Positions 16,451 to 24,993 of a stretch of 64,000 bases of DNA are shown in pieces. Below the pieces are notes generated by a model. The model was given only the letters and a program-made list of their open reading frames with translations. It did no database searches and had not been told where the DNA came from. The stretch's first letter is position 1; each line of letters opens with the position of its first letter. The DNA is from Leucobacter sp. G161 (GTDB lineage Bacteria; Actinomycetota; Actinomycetes; Actinomycetales; Microbacteriaceae): positions 89,208 through 153,207 of the forward strand of contig NZ_LOHP01000064.1 in the NCBI RefSeq assembly GCF_001482305.1. The letters run 5' to 3'. Both the position numbers and the translations under genes were made by a program.

Positions 16451-18199
16451 TTACTCCGCGAGCTTGCCGACGGGGGAGTCGTCGATGCCCTGCTCGGCGA
16501 GGGCCCGGAAGGATTCGGGTGCCGCGTTCGCCGGTTCGAACACGACGCCGCCGTCGGGTGTCCACACCATGTTGCCGCGCAGCTCGTCACACTGTTCGGG
16601 GAAGTCCGAGCGGTTGTGGGCGCCGCGGGTCTCTCGGCGCTCGCGCGCGCTCTCGAGGGTGGCGCGGGCGGCGAGCATGGATCCGTACAGGTCGAAGGCG
16701 TGCGCGAGATCGTCGAAGCCGGCGATGTCGGGGTGGGCGGTGAGGTTGTCGACGCGTTCGGCGAGCGCGTCGAGTTTTGCGAGGCCCTCAGTGAGGCCTG
16801 CCTCGCTGCGGACGACCCCGGCGTGTTCCGTCATGACGTTGCGCAGCTGGCGCTGCAGCAGCCGCGGGCTTTCCTCGCCGGTGCCGGTGAGGAGCCCCTG
16901 CATCTCGGCGCGGGCGGCGGCAACGGCGTGTGGGTCGCGGCGGATCGCGCTGAGCCCCGTGATGTAGTCGGCCGCGTCGCCGCCGGTGAGGCGACCGTAG
17001 ACGAGGAGCTCGATGAGCGAGTTGCCGCCGAGCCTGTTCGCGCCGTGCAGGCCGCTCGCGGCCTCGCCGATCGCGTAGAGGCCGTCGACGCCGGTCGCAT
17101 GCTCCTCGGCGCTCACCCACACGCCGCCCATCGAATAGTGCGCGGTCGGGGCGATCTCGATGGGGCTCTGCGTGATGTCGAGCATCTGCAGGTCGATGAG
17201 GTTGCGGTAGACGCGGGGGAGTTTCTCGAGGATCTGCTCCCGCGGCAGGTGTGAGACGTCGAGGAACACGCCGCCGTTCGCGGTGCCGCGACCCTCGGTG
17301 ATCTCGGTGTAGCTCGCGAGCGCGACGCGGTCGCGGGTCGAGAGCTCCATGCGCTCCGGGTCGTACTTCTCCATGAAGCGCTCGCCGAGGGCGTTGCGGA
17401 GGATCCCGCCCTCACCGCGGGCGGCCTCCGACACGAGCAGGCCCGCGGCGTCGGCCGGCTCAAGAATGCCCGAGGGGTGGAACTGCACGAGCTCGGCGTC
17501 GCGGATCCTTGCCCCCGCGAGCGCGGCGAGGCGGAACGAGTCGCCAGTGTTCTCGTCGCGGCGTGAGGAGGTGTTGCGCCAGATGCGCGTGTGGCCGCCT
17601 GCGGCGAGGATCACGGCGTCGGCGTGGATGACGACTGGGGTACCGTCGACAATGTCGAAGCCGTACGCGCCGAACACCCGGCCGTCACTGACGAGCAGGC
17701 GCGTGATGTAGATCGAGTCATTGATGGGCACCTGCAGCTCCTGTGCGCGGCGCAGCAGGGTGCGCTGGATCTCAAGTCCTGTGTAGTCGCCCGCGTAGCA
17801 GGTGCGGCGGTAGAGGTGCGCGCCGAAGAAGCGCTGGCTGATCCGCCCGTCGGCCTCACGCGCGAACGGCATGCCCCAGCGCTCGAGATCCTCGATGCCG
17901 CGGGCCGCGTTCTTCGCGACGATCTCGACGATGTGCGGATCGGCAAGGAAGTACGACTCGCGCAGCGTATCGGCGGCATGCTGCTCCCAGCTGTCTTCGG
18001 GATCCATCATGCCGAGGGCGGCATTGATGCCACCGGCCGCGAGCGTCGTGTGAGCGTCGTGCTTGCGGCGCTTGCCGACTGCGAGAACCTGCACGCCGCG
18101 TTCGGCGAGTTCGATCGAGGCGCGAAGGCCGGCGCCGCCGGTTCCGATCACGAGGGCTGAGGTGGAAATGAGTCGTTCTTGGGTACGCGTTGCTGTCAT
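16451..18199 (-). CDS. fumarate reductase/succinate dehydrogenase-type flavoprotein
   Basis: 582-residue FAD protein of the succinate dehydrogenase/fumarate reductase/aspartate oxidase family. Seen: GTGGAGLRASIELAERG (FAD Rossmann), HTTLAAGGINAALG (flavin attachment region), a QFHPSGI block, TRDRVA, HYSMGGV, and GANRLGGNSLIELLVYGR. The C-terminal helical domain ends in the usual Arg-rich E..RETRGAHNRSDFPEQ. Unlike a normal sdh/frd cluster there is no iron-sulfur or membrane-anchor gene nearby, so it either joins a complex encoded elsewhere or works alone. ATG 18199 is preceded by TAACGT at 7 nt and no Shine-Dalgarno (probably leaderless). Divergent from a LysR gene. Confidence 0.85.
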   Translation of the reverse strand: MTATRTQERLISTSALVIGTGGAGLRASIELAERGVQVLAVGKRRKHDAHTTLAAGGINAALGMMDPEDSWEQHAADTLRESYFLADPHIVEIVAKNAARGIEDLERWGMPFAREADGRISQRFFGAHLYRRTCYAGDYTGLEIQRTLLRRAQELQVPINDSIYITRLLVSDGRVFGAYGFDIVDGTPVVIHADAVILAAGGHTRIWRNTSSRRDENTGDSFRLAALAGARIRDAELVQFHPSGILEPADAAGLLVSEAARGEGGILRNALGERFMEKYDPERMELSTRDRVALASYTEITEGRGTANGGVFLDVSHLPREQILEKLPRVYRNLIDLQMLDITQSPIEIAPTAHYSMGGVWVSAEEHATGVDGLYAIGEAASGLHGANRLGGNSLIELLVYGRLTGGDAADYITGLSAIRRDPHAVAAARAEMQGLLTGTGEESPRLLQRQLRNVMTEHAGVVRSEAGLTEGLAKLDALAERVDNLTAHPDIAGFDDLAHAFDLYGSMLAARATLESARERRETRGAHNRSDFPEQCDELRGNMVWTPDGGVVFEPANAAPESFRALAEQGIDDSPVGKLAE

Positions 18200-18226
18200 G
18201 GGAATCACGTTAGAGACGCGGCTGCC

Positions 18227-18250
18227 ATTCGTCCAATGAATGATTATCAT
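18227..18250. promoter_or_regulatory. LysR-type palindromes between divergent genes
   Basis: Two overlapping palindromes: ATTC-N7-GAAT (18227-18241, a LysR-like T-N11-A box) and the perfect ATGATTATCAT (18240-18250). They lie 28 nt upstream of the flavoprotein start and 44 nt upstream of the LysR start. Confidence 0.5.
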
Positions 18251-18293
18251 CAGGACGATGTGGTTTGGCTATCGAGGGCGTACGCTTGTACGC

Positions 18294-19247
18294 ATGAACC
18301 TTGAGCAGCTTCGCGGTTTCGTTGAGATCGCGCGGACCAGCCACTTCACCCGTGCCGCCGAGGCGTTGCACCTGACGCAGCCGTCGTTGAGTAGACAGAT
18401 TGCGACACTCGAGGGCACCCTCGGCGTCGAGCTCTTCCACCGGGCCAGAGGAAACGTCACCCTGACCGCAGCTGGCGAGCGACTGCTACCCATCGCGAGG
18501 CGGATGCTCGCTGACGCAGAAATGGCGGCAAGCGAGATGGCGGAGCTCGCAGGGCTCGGACGCGGCCGAATTCGGCTCGGCGCAACGCCGACACTCTGCA
18601 CCTCAATCGTGGTGGAGGTTGTCGCCGAGTTCGGGCGGCGCTACCCGGGCGTGGACATTGAGATCCTCGAGCGTGGCTCGAAGAGCCTCATTGTGGCGCT
18701 CGTCGAGGGGCAACTCGACTTGGCGCTCATTGTCACGAGTGTCTCCTCGGAATCGGAGCGTGCAGTGCTCGTGCGGGAGCCGATCCTGACCGAGCAGCTC
18801 GTCGTCGCCGGTGCGGCAGACGCGCCGTGGCCACCCGAGCTCGCGACTCCAGTCTCGCTCGAAACGCTCGCCCGCGTACCGCAGATCATGTTCCCCACAA
18901 ACTATGATCTCCGGGCCGCGCTCGACGCCGAGTTCCGGGCGCGCGAACTCACCCCAACGTTCGCGGTCGAGGGTGTCGAGATGGACGCCGCGCTCCGCTT
19001 CGCCGAACGCGGACTCGGCGTCGTCGTCGTGCCCGCAATGGTCGCGATCGACAGGCCTGCCCTCCGCGTAGCTCCCATCGCCCACCCGGGCATCGCCCGC
19101 ACCGTGAGTATCGCGCGCCGCAAAGACATGGCGCCGACACACGCCGGCGCTGCAATGCGAGCCCTCATCCGAGAGGTCGCGGACCGCTTTACCGGTGCCG
19201 ATGAACGGCTGACTCGGCTGGTGCAACGGGTCGAGGCCGGAGACTAA
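18294..19247 (+). CDS. LysR-family transcriptional regulator
   Basis: 317-residue LysR protein: HTH in residues 1-60 (MNLEQLRGFVEIARTSHFTR, LTQPSLSRQIATLEG, LFHRARG) and a standard effector-binding domain. The start is ATG 18294, which follows TACGCT by 7 nt without a Shine-Dalgarno; the open frame upstream runs through the palindromes and is not LysR-like. It is divergent from the fumarate reductase-type flavoprotein gene, its probable target. Confidence 0.88.
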   Translation: MNLEQLRGFVEIARTSHFTRAAEALHLTQPSLSRQIATLEGTLGVELFHRARGNVTLTAAGERLLPIARRMLADAEMAASEMAELAGLGRGRIRLGATPTLCTSIVVEVVAEFGRRYPGVDIEILERGSKSLIVALVEGQLDLALIVTSVSSESERAVLVREPILTEQLVVAGAADAPWPPELATPVSLETLARVPQIMFPTNYDLRAALDAEFRARELTPTFAVEGVEMDAALRFAERGLGVVVVPAMVAIDRPALRVAPIAHPGIARTVSIARRKDMAPTHAGAAMRALIREVADRFTGADERLTRLVQRVEAGD

Positions 19248-19256
19248 GCTAGCCGC

Positions 19257-19988
19257 ATGTGTGCTGGCTATGGGCTCGAGCTCTCCGGGCCGAACTCCGA
19301 CAGGAGTGACCGCGCCGGGCGTCTGGGGGCGATCCCGCCCGGCGATACCGCCCACGGGCGCGCACTGCTCGAAGCGTGGGTGGCCGAGCGGCACGGTCGT
19401 GCGCGCATTACTGGACGTAACGCGCACAACCTGAATCCGCTCATCCGGGTCCACGACGGTGAACGCCAGTTGGTGCTCGGCTGGTGGTGGCTGCACGTTG
19501 GTGGGGAGCCAGCGAAATTCAGCGCCTTTAACTCCAGATCTGACCGCCTGGTCAGCTCCTGGCATGCGCCGTTCCAACACCGTGCGCTGCTGCCGGCGAA
19601 CTGGTACCTCGAGAAAGGGGTGCGCTTCGCGCTTCCGGAGGGCGAGCAGTTCGGAATGGCTGCGGTGACCTCGCCAGCCGCCGAGAATCTTGATAGCTAC
19701 TCGCTGGTCACCCGGGGCGCGCTCGGGGGCGCGGCCGAGGTGCATGACCGGATGCCGCTCGTGTTGCCCAGGGAGTTGCATGACGAGTGGCTCGATCCGG
19801 CACGCGCCGGCGATGCCGAACTCGTGCGCGCCGTCATTGCCCGGTCGGAAGAGATTTCCCGCGAGCTGCGTCCGATCGGGCCCGACAGTGCGCCGGGCAG
19901 CGCGCCAGGCAGGGCTCCGGGCAGCGCCCCTGGTAGTTCGACCACGCGGTCGTCGCGCCCGACCGACGAGCAGCCGACGCTGTTCTGA
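19257..19988 (+). CDS. SRAP-domain protein (YedK/HMCES family)
   Basis: 243-residue member of the SOS-response-associated peptidase family, which crosslinks through Cys2 to abasic sites in single-stranded DNA. The four key residues are recognisable: Cys2 (MC after Met removal), Asn92 in FNSRSDR, Glu119 in LPANWYLEK, and His163 in HDRMPLVL. The Glu block differs from the usual PADGFYEW. The C-terminal 40 residues are a low-complexity Ala-Pro-Gly-Ser repeat. The start ATG follows TAAGCT by 6 nt with no Shine-Dalgarno, and lies 9 nt after the LysR gene. Confidence 0.85.
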   Translation: MCAGYGLELSGPNSDRSDRAGRLGAIPPGDTAHGRALLEAWVAERHGRARITGRNAHNLNPLIRVHDGERQLVLGWWWLHVGGEPAKFSAFNSRSDRLVSSWHAPFQHRALLPANWYLEKGVRFALPEGEQFGMAAVTSPAAENLDSYSLVTRGALGGAAEVHDRMPLVLPRELHDEWLDPARAGDAELVRAVIARSEEISRELRPIGPDSAPGSAPGRAPGSAPGSSTTRSSRPTDEQPTLF

Positions 19989-20008
19989 GTTGGCGCTGTT
20001 CTGAGTCG

Positions 20009-20024
20009 ACACTCTTCAGAGTGT
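20009..20024. terminator. small hairpin between convergent genes
   Basis: ACACTC and GAGTGT around a TTCA loop form a perfect 6-bp stem 21 nt after the SRAP stop and about 50 nt from the end of the convergent aminotransferase gene. Weak evidence for termination because no T-run follows. Confidence 0.3.
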
Positions 20025-20075
20025 GCGTTGGCCTGGGCCGGCGCTGGTCTCAGCCGGCACCGGTAGGCCGTCCCC

Positions 20076-21302
20076 TCAGAGCTGCGGGAGCTGCGGGAGT
20101 CGCGCGAGCCGCTCGAGCGCCGTTGCGAGCGTTGCGTCGTCCTTCACGAAGGTGAAGCGCACCCAGTTCCGTAGCTGTGCTGCGGTCGCGGATCCATCTC
20201 GACAGAACGCAGCGAGCGGGACACAAGCGACACCGACGTGCTCGGGGAGCCAGCGCGCGAATGCCGCGCCATCCGGCACGCCGGCCGACAGAAACGGGGT
20301 CGCGTCCGCGCACACGAAGTAGGTCCCCGCGGGACGCACTGTGGTGAAGCCGGCCTGTTCGAGCCCCGAGACGAGGCGCTCACGCCGCGCATTGAGCGTG
20401 TCTCGTAACCGGGTGATATCAGTGTCACCCTCGGTGAGAGCGCGGGCAATTGCCGGCTGGAATGGCGCTCCGCCCGTGTACGTCAGGAACTGCTTGATGG
20501 CGAGCACGGCCTCAATGAGGTGGGCAGGGCCGGTCGCCCAGCCAATCTTCCAGCCCGTCAGTGAGAAGGTCTTCCCCGCTGACGAGATGGTGATGGTGCG
20601 CTCGCGCATGTGCGGCAGGGTCGCGAAGGGGACGTGGATCGCCCCGTCGAACGTGAGGTGCTCATAGACCTCGTCGGTGACGACGACCGCGTCGACGCGT
20701 GTGGCTTCCTCCGCAATTGCCTGCAGTTCGTCCCGCGAGAGCACGGTGCCCGTCGGGTTGTGCGGCGTGTTCACGAGGATCAGGCGCGTCTCAACGGTCA
20801 CCGCCGAGCGCATTGCCTCGAGATCGAGCCTGAAACCACCCTCGTGCGGAACGAGGGGAGCGGTCGTGTGGGTGGCGCCGGCCATCGCGATTGCGGCGGC
20901 GTGCGAGTCGTAGAAGGGTTCGAGGGTGAGCACCTCGTCGCCGGGTTCAACGAGCGCGAGGATGGCGGCCGTGAGCGCCTCGGTCGCGCCCGCGGTCACG
21001 AGGACTTCGGTGTCGGGATCGAGCGCGATTCCGTAGTGCCGCGCCTGGTGCGCGGCGATGGCCTCGCGCAGCGCCGCAATGCCGCGGCCGGGCGGGTACT
21101 GGTTCTCGCCCTCGCGGATCGCATTGATCGCGGCTTCGCGGATCCACTCCGGCCCGTCCCCGTCGGGGAACCCCTGGCCGAGGTTCGCCGATTCCGTGCG
21201 AGCGGCGAGCGCGCTCATTTCCGCAAAAATCGTGGGTCGTACGACCCCGTCGCCCCCGGCGAGCCCTGCTGCGATCGCGACGTCTTTCCACCTGGCACCC
21301 AT
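20076..21302 (-). CDS. PLP-dependent class I/II aminotransferase
   Basis: 408-residue fold-type I aminotransferase. Visible: ANLGQGFPDGDGP near the N-terminus, the YPPGRGIAALREAIA substrate region, NTPHNPTGTV, VTDEVYEHLTFDG, the PLP-binding lysine in SSAGKTFSLTGWKIGW, and NWVRFTFVKDD with the carboxylate-binding arginine. It resembles the methionine/kynurenine aminotransferase and actinobacterial N-succinyldiaminopimelate aminotransferase (DapC) groups; the exact substrate is open. ATG 21302 is preceded by TATTGT at 7 nt with no Shine-Dalgarno, suggesting a leaderless message. The reading frame extends far upstream but overlaps the divergent GNAT gene. Confidence 0.85.
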   Translation of the reverse strand: MGARWKDVAIAAGLAGGDGVVRPTIFAEMSALAARTESANLGQGFPDGDGPEWIREAAINAIREGENQYPPGRGIAALREAIAAHQARHYGIALDPDTEVLVTAGATEALTAAILALVEPGDEVLTLEPFYDSHAAAIAMAGATHTTAPLVPHEGGFRLDLEAMRSAVTVETRLILVNTPHNPTGTVLSRDELQAIAEEATRVDAVVVTDEVYEHLTFDGAIHVPFATLPHMRERTITISSAGKTFSLTGWKIGWATGPAHLIEAVLAIKQFLTYTGGAPFQPAIARALTEGDTDITRLRDTLNARRERLVSGLEQAGFTTVRPAGTYFVCADATPFLSAGVPDGAAFARWLPEHVGVACVPLAAFCRDGSATAAQLRNWVRFTFVKDDATLATALERLARLPQLPQL

Positions 21303-21379
21303 ACCGACCACAATAGGAGATGCGGTGTCCCTGAGCGAGTGCACGCCGCACACTGTTACGACGGAACGAGGACTCACGG

Positions 21380-22240
21380 ATGATCCACATCGACCGGCAC
21401 GACCCCCACGCAGCGCTTGCGGCGGACCCCAGCGTCCTTGAACCGCTCTGGCTCGCGCTGTTTGACCACCACGTCGCGACCGGTGCGGCCGGGATGCCGA
21501 CCAGGCCGCGCGCCGGGAGCTGGCAGCAACGGAGGGGGCACTACCTCGACACCATCGGCGGATCGCCGCAGGCGTCGCTCTGGATCGCAACCGATGATGG
21601 CGCGCCGGTCGGATATGCCCTGAGCTTCGAGGACACGCTCGACGGCGAGCGGGTCGAGGTGCTCGAGAGCCTGTCGCTGCTTCCGGAAACGCGAGGGAAC
21701 GGCCTCGGTGGTGAACTCGTCGCCGTGGTCGAGGTTGCTGCGCAGGAGCGCGGGATAGCGAGGGGCGTAATCGATGTGATGGGCGGCAACGATCGGGCAC
21801 TCAGGTTCTATCACCGCGCCGGATACGCACCGTACTCGCGGACGTGGATGCGTTCCGAGTTTCCCACGGGAGCTGTCCCTGACCTCGGGGACCTTGCTGA
21901 GGCAACTGCGCGGTTCGCGGAAATCGGTGTGCGACTCGAGGCGACCGGGCATCCGGACGACACCTGGGAGACCGCGGCGAGCGTGGCGACGCTTGCGGTC
22001 ACCGGTACGGTTGCCGACGAGTACTCGCAGCCCGCCTGGTGGGCTGGCTTCGACGCGGGCCTCCGCGCTTTGGGCGACGCTGGGTACTGGACCGTCTGGT
22101 GTGAGCACCCCGAAGCCAGTGCGTGGGTCGGGACGGGATGCGCTGAGCGCGGCTTTCATCACGGTATGACGCGGGTCACGCGCGAGCTCACGGCGGCCGA
22201 TGTGGCAGTTCGCGAGTACGATCGGATCCGTGGCGAATAG
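21380..22240 (+). CDS. GNAT-family N-acetyltransferase
   Basis: 286 residues. The first ~165 form a GNAT domain: a long N-terminal helix, a beta strand VLESLSLLPETRGNGLGGELV carrying the acetyl-CoA pyrophosphate-binding loop (R/Q-x-x-G-x-G/A), and a GGNDRALRFYHRAGY C-terminal motif. The remaining ~120 residues are a helical/sheet extension without a visible second motif. Substrate unknown. A GAGGA sits 8 nt upstream of the ATG. The 3' end overlaps the first crcB gene by 11 nt. Confidence 0.82.
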   Translation: MIHIDRHDPHAALAADPSVLEPLWLALFDHHVATGAAGMPTRPRAGSWQQRRGHYLDTIGGSPQASLWIATDDGAPVGYALSFEDTLDGERVEVLESLSLLPETRGNGLGGELVAVVEVAAQERGIARGVIDVMGGNDRALRFYHRAGYAPYSRTWMRSEFPTGAVPDLGDLAEATARFAEIGVRLEATGHPDDTWETAASVATLAVTGTVADEYSQPAWWAGFDAGLRALGDAGYWTVWCEHPEASAWVGTGCAERGFHHGMTRVTRELTAADVAVREYDRIRGE

Positions 22241-22685
22241 CACCGATGAAGTCCCGGCTCCCGTGGGGTGGCTGCGCGCGCTTGCGCTGGTCGGAGTCGG
22301 TGGTGCCGCAGGCACGCTGCTGCGCTTCGGCGCTGGAGAGCTGCTGCCGCTCGGCGGAAACATGGTGACCTTTGCGGTCAACATGGCTGGCGCGCTGCTG
22401 CTCGGGTTCGTGACCGCTCGGCTGGCTGGTCAGCGGCCCGTGGCCCAGCTATTGCTTGGCACGGGGCTGTGCGGCGGGTTCACGACCTACAGCGCGTTTG
22501 CTGCTGGCACTGCGGGCCTGCTGCTCACCGGGCAGCTCGCAGCCGCCGTGCTGCTTGCACTCGGCACGGTGCTGCTCGGTGCCGGAGCGACTGTGCTCGG
22601 GGTATGGCTCGGCGGGCGAGCGCGGCGTGGCGAGCGAACGCGGCGTGGGGTAACAGACGTCGCGGGAACGACCGAGGCTGCATGA
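22230..22685 (+). CDS. crcB: fluoride channel subunit CrcB/Fluc, first copy
   Basis: 151-residue, four-helix membrane protein that dimerises with an antiparallel partner to export fluoride. Family marks: GGAAGTLLRFGAGE in helix 1, NMAGALLLGF in helix 2, and the GGFTTYSAF helix break in helix 3. The start is GTG 22230: TACGAT lies 7 nt upstream, arguing for a leaderless start, and it overlaps the GNAT stop. The stop overlaps the ATG of the second crcB, so both subunits are made together. Confidence 0.9.
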   Translation: MANSTDEVPAPVGWLRALALVGVGGAAGTLLRFGAGELLPLGGNMVTFAVNMAGALLLGFVTARLAGQRPVAQLLLGTGLCGGFTTYSAFAAGTAGLLLTGQLAAAVLLALGTVLLGAGATVLGVWLGGRARRGERTRRGVTDVAGTTEAA

Positions 22686-23203
22686 ACTGGTGCACGGTTG
22701 GCGTCATTTTCGCGGTCGCTCTCGGCGGCGGCGTTGGATCAATGGCGCGATATGCGGTCGACCGTTGGATCGGGTCGCGACCGTTCCCGTGGGGAATTAC
22801 GGTTGTGAACATCACGGGTTCGTTGCTGCTCGGGCTGCTCATCGGGGCTCTCGCTGCGGCTGCAGGAGCGGACGGCCTCGCCGCCGCGGGAAGCGTTCTC
22901 GGGTCGGGCGAGCTGGGGCGACTGAGCGCCGGCCAGGTGACTGGTGGGGAAGCGGCAGTGGCTGCCTCCGCGGGGAGCGGGGCGTGGGCGTACGTGCTCT
23001 GGCTGGCGTTAGGCATTGGCTGCCTGGGCGGGTTTACGACGTTCAGCACGGCGAGCCTCGACACCGTGCGGCTTGCGCAGGAACGCCGGGTGGCTGCGGC
23101 AACGGCCAATGCGTTCGGCACGCTCGGGGTGTCCGTGGCCGCCGCTGTCGCTGGCATCGCCATCGCCGGGGCCGGAGTCAGTTTCGCCACGGGCGTCAGC
23201 TGA
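22682..23203 (+). CDS. crcB: fluoride channel subunit CrcB/Fluc, second copy
   Basis: 173-residue partner of the preceding protein: GGGVGSMARYAVDRW, NITGSLLLGLLIG and GGFTTFSTAS are the helix 1-3 hallmarks. Compared with the first copy it carries an extra ~40-residue Ala/Gly-rich loop between helices 2 and 3. Actinobacteria often encode Fluc as such an obligate heterodimer pair. ATG 22682 overlaps the upstream stop (ATGA). No fluoride riboswitch was recognised upstream of the pair. Confidence 0.9.
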   Translation: MNWCTVGVIFAVALGGGVGSMARYAVDRWIGSRPFPWGITVVNITGSLLLGLLIGALAAAAGADGLAAAGSVLGSGELGRLSAGQVTGGEAAVAASAGSGAWAYVLWLALGIGCLGGFTTFSTASLDTVRLAQERRVAAATANAFGTLGVSVAAAVAGIAIAGAGVSFATGVS

Positions 23204-23251
23204 GCAGGCTTGGAGCCTCTGGTTTCTGGTTTCGGACTTCGGGCTTCGTGA

Positions 23252-23275
23252 GCCTGCCCGGGTACCCGGGCAGGC
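23252..23275. terminator. 24-bp perfect palindrome, likely terminator
   Basis: Twelve-bp arms meet without a spacer at GGTACC (GCCTGCCCGGG and complement). It lies between the convergent ends of crcB and the HNH gene, 49 nt after crcB and 12 nt from the HNH stop, so it would terminate both. Confidence 0.6.
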
Positions 23276-23286
23276 AACTGCCGGGG

Positions 23287-24822
23287 TCAAAACGGCTCCT
23301 CTGCCGGTGACTCGAATCTCACCTGGCGGCGCGGTTGGCCCCGGCCCTTCGGTTTGGGAGTGCATGACTGTGTTGTGGTTGCGCGGAGTTCGGGCAGCTG
23401 GTTCGGCGGCCGATCGGTAAGGGATCGGCCAGACGGGGTCGTCCACTGCAGCACACCGCCCTCGACCTGTTTCACTCGCCAGCCGCCGTGGTGCTTCATG
23501 GTGTGATGCCCGCAGCAGAGGAACGCAAGGTTGTTTGTCGCGGTTGGCCCGCCCTCTGAAGCAGGAATTGTGTGATCGAGGTCACAGTAGTAGACCGGGG
23601 CCCGACAGCCTGGGAATCTGCAATGCAGATCCCGCGTTGCAAGCTCTCGGTGCATGACTGCGGGTACTCGATAGCTGTCCACACCCAATACTTGGCCGTC
23701 ACACGTGCGCACGACCGCCACATTCCAATGCTTCGCTTCGCCGATACTTGCCAGTGACTCTGTGAGGCTGATGGGGCCGTAGCCAACGAGCTCGGTCACT
23801 GTTCGCGTGCCCAATGTCGTGCTGCCTCCGGTGGCGGTGCCAGCCAGGATCGCGTCGATGGCCTCTGCCCGCACGGTGATCTGGACCCGGGTCTTGACGG
23901 GGCCAGCGTTTCGAAGCAACGCCTCGTCAGTGTCTGGTGTGCCTGCTGCGTCGCGCAGAATCAGCGTTGCAAGTGCGTCCGCACGCCGTTCGTCGAGCGT
24001 TCGTGTGTCGGCCTGAGGGGTATCGAGGGCAGTCTCGCCTGCCGCTGCACGCGCCCTCGCGGCCTTCTTAGCCTGTCGCTGACCGCTCTTTGCGAGGTCG
24101 GTGAGACGGTGCTTGATCGCGTGTGCCTCAAGTGCTGGCAGATATGCGACCAGGTCAGCCATCCCGTCCTCGCGGTCGTTCACGATGACGCGCCTGTGCT
24201 GACGCTCGCGGTGATGCCGCTCATCGATGGATTCGACCGACCACTGTTCGGCGATCCGTTCTGCAATCGGCGTGAGTCGATTCGGTGTCTCCTCGCGTGC
24301 GAACTCGAGCACGGCCCGCTCGTAGATCGCACGATGTTCCGTAGCGAGATCTTCTGAGGCCCTGGCCGACTCGACCGCCGCGGCAAGCGCGTCCGCAGGT
24401 GATGTGATGCCATCCGCTCCGACCGGTGGAACCATCGTTTCAGCCGCGTGAATGACCGAACCCGATTTCGAGATCACTTTCGCGTGCTGCAGGTCAATCT
24501 CGCCGTCGCGGAGCGCGGTCAGGGTGTCTGGATAGTCGGCAGTGAGCGACGAGGCGAGTCCCAGCTCGGTATCGGCACGGAATTCGGTGACGCGGAGGAT
24601 CGCAGCGACCTCGGCACGGAGCGACCGGTAGCTGATCTCAGCGTTGGTCTTCGGGCCGCTCAGCGTCTTGACCTTCGCGTCAGCGTTTGTGTGGGTGGCG
24701 GCCTGCAGCGCGCGAGCGATGACATCCATGCGGCGGGCGGCGAGCTGCCGCTCGGCACGCACGATGTTCTCGAGCTCCGAGAGGAGCTCTTCTCGCTGCG
24801 TTGCTGAGGTGGACATGGACAT
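23287..24822 (-). CDS. DUF222 / HNH endonuclease-signature protein
   Basis: 511-residue protein with the layout of the actinobacterial REP13E12-like family: an N-terminal helical DUF222 region (about 20-330) and a C-terminal HNH nuclease (about 400-460) with CRFPGCRAPVYYCDLDH, IPASEGG, TNNLAFLCCGHHTMKHHGGW, i.e. the two cysteine pairs and the His-Asn-His metal site. These occur in many copies in Microbacteriaceae and mycobacteria and are thought to be mobile or selfish; the biological role is unsettled. The first codons lie in a small inverted repeat (24808-24830). A palindromic terminator flanks its 3' side. Confidence 0.85.
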   Translation of the reverse strand: MSMSTSATQREELLSELENIVRAERQLAARRMDVIARALQAATHTNADAKVKTLSGPKTNAEISYRSLRAEVAAILRVTEFRADTELGLASSLTADYPDTLTALRDGEIDLQHAKVISKSGSVIHAAETMVPPVGADGITSPADALAAAVESARASEDLATEHRAIYERAVLEFAREETPNRLTPIAERIAEQWSVESIDERHHRERQHRRVIVNDREDGMADLVAYLPALEAHAIKHRLTDLAKSGQRQAKKAARARAAAGETALDTPQADTRTLDERRADALATLILRDAAGTPDTDEALLRNAGPVKTRVQITVRAEAIDAILAGTATGGSTTLGTRTVTELVGYGPISLTESLASIGEAKHWNVAVVRTCDGQVLGVDSYRVPAVMHRELATRDLHCRFPGCRAPVYYCDLDHTIPASEGGPTATNNLAFLCCGHHTMKHHGGWRVKQVEGGVLQWTTPSGRSLTDRPPNQLPELRATTTQSCTPKPKGRGQPRRQVRFESPAEEPF

Positions 24823-24901
24823 AGTCCACCACCAACCACCGACATTTTGGGGTCGCAGAGGCGGGTTTCCGATCCAAATATTTCGGTGAAATTACGCGGA
24901 T

Positions 24902-24926
24902 CTTTGTTGAGAGATCTACAACAAAG
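24902..24926. repeat. 8-bp inverted repeat upstream of the HNH gene
   Basis: CTTTGTTG (24902-24909) and CAACAAAG (24919-24926) flank a 9-nt loop, 80 nt upstream of the HNH start. A second 7-bp inverted repeat, GGTGGAC/GTCCACC (24808-24814 and 24824-24830), holds the HNH start codon in its loop. Either could be an operator or an RNA structure. Confidence 0.5.
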
Positions 24927-24993
24927 GCCACCCCGGCACCCGAAGATTCGCCCGGTGCCAGCACGCAGAGCACCGGTACCCGCGCGCAGAGCA

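Noticed and set aside
20076..21800. 574-residue version of the aminotransferase extending to 21800
   Set aside because: The extra N-terminal 166 residues are Arg/Pro-rich, antisense to the GNAT gene and absent from the family; the enzyme fold starts near 21302.
22200..22229. Fluoride riboswitch before crcB
   Set aside because: The crcB pair starts inside the GNAT gene end with a leaderless-type box; there is no room for, and no sign of, the riboswitch core.
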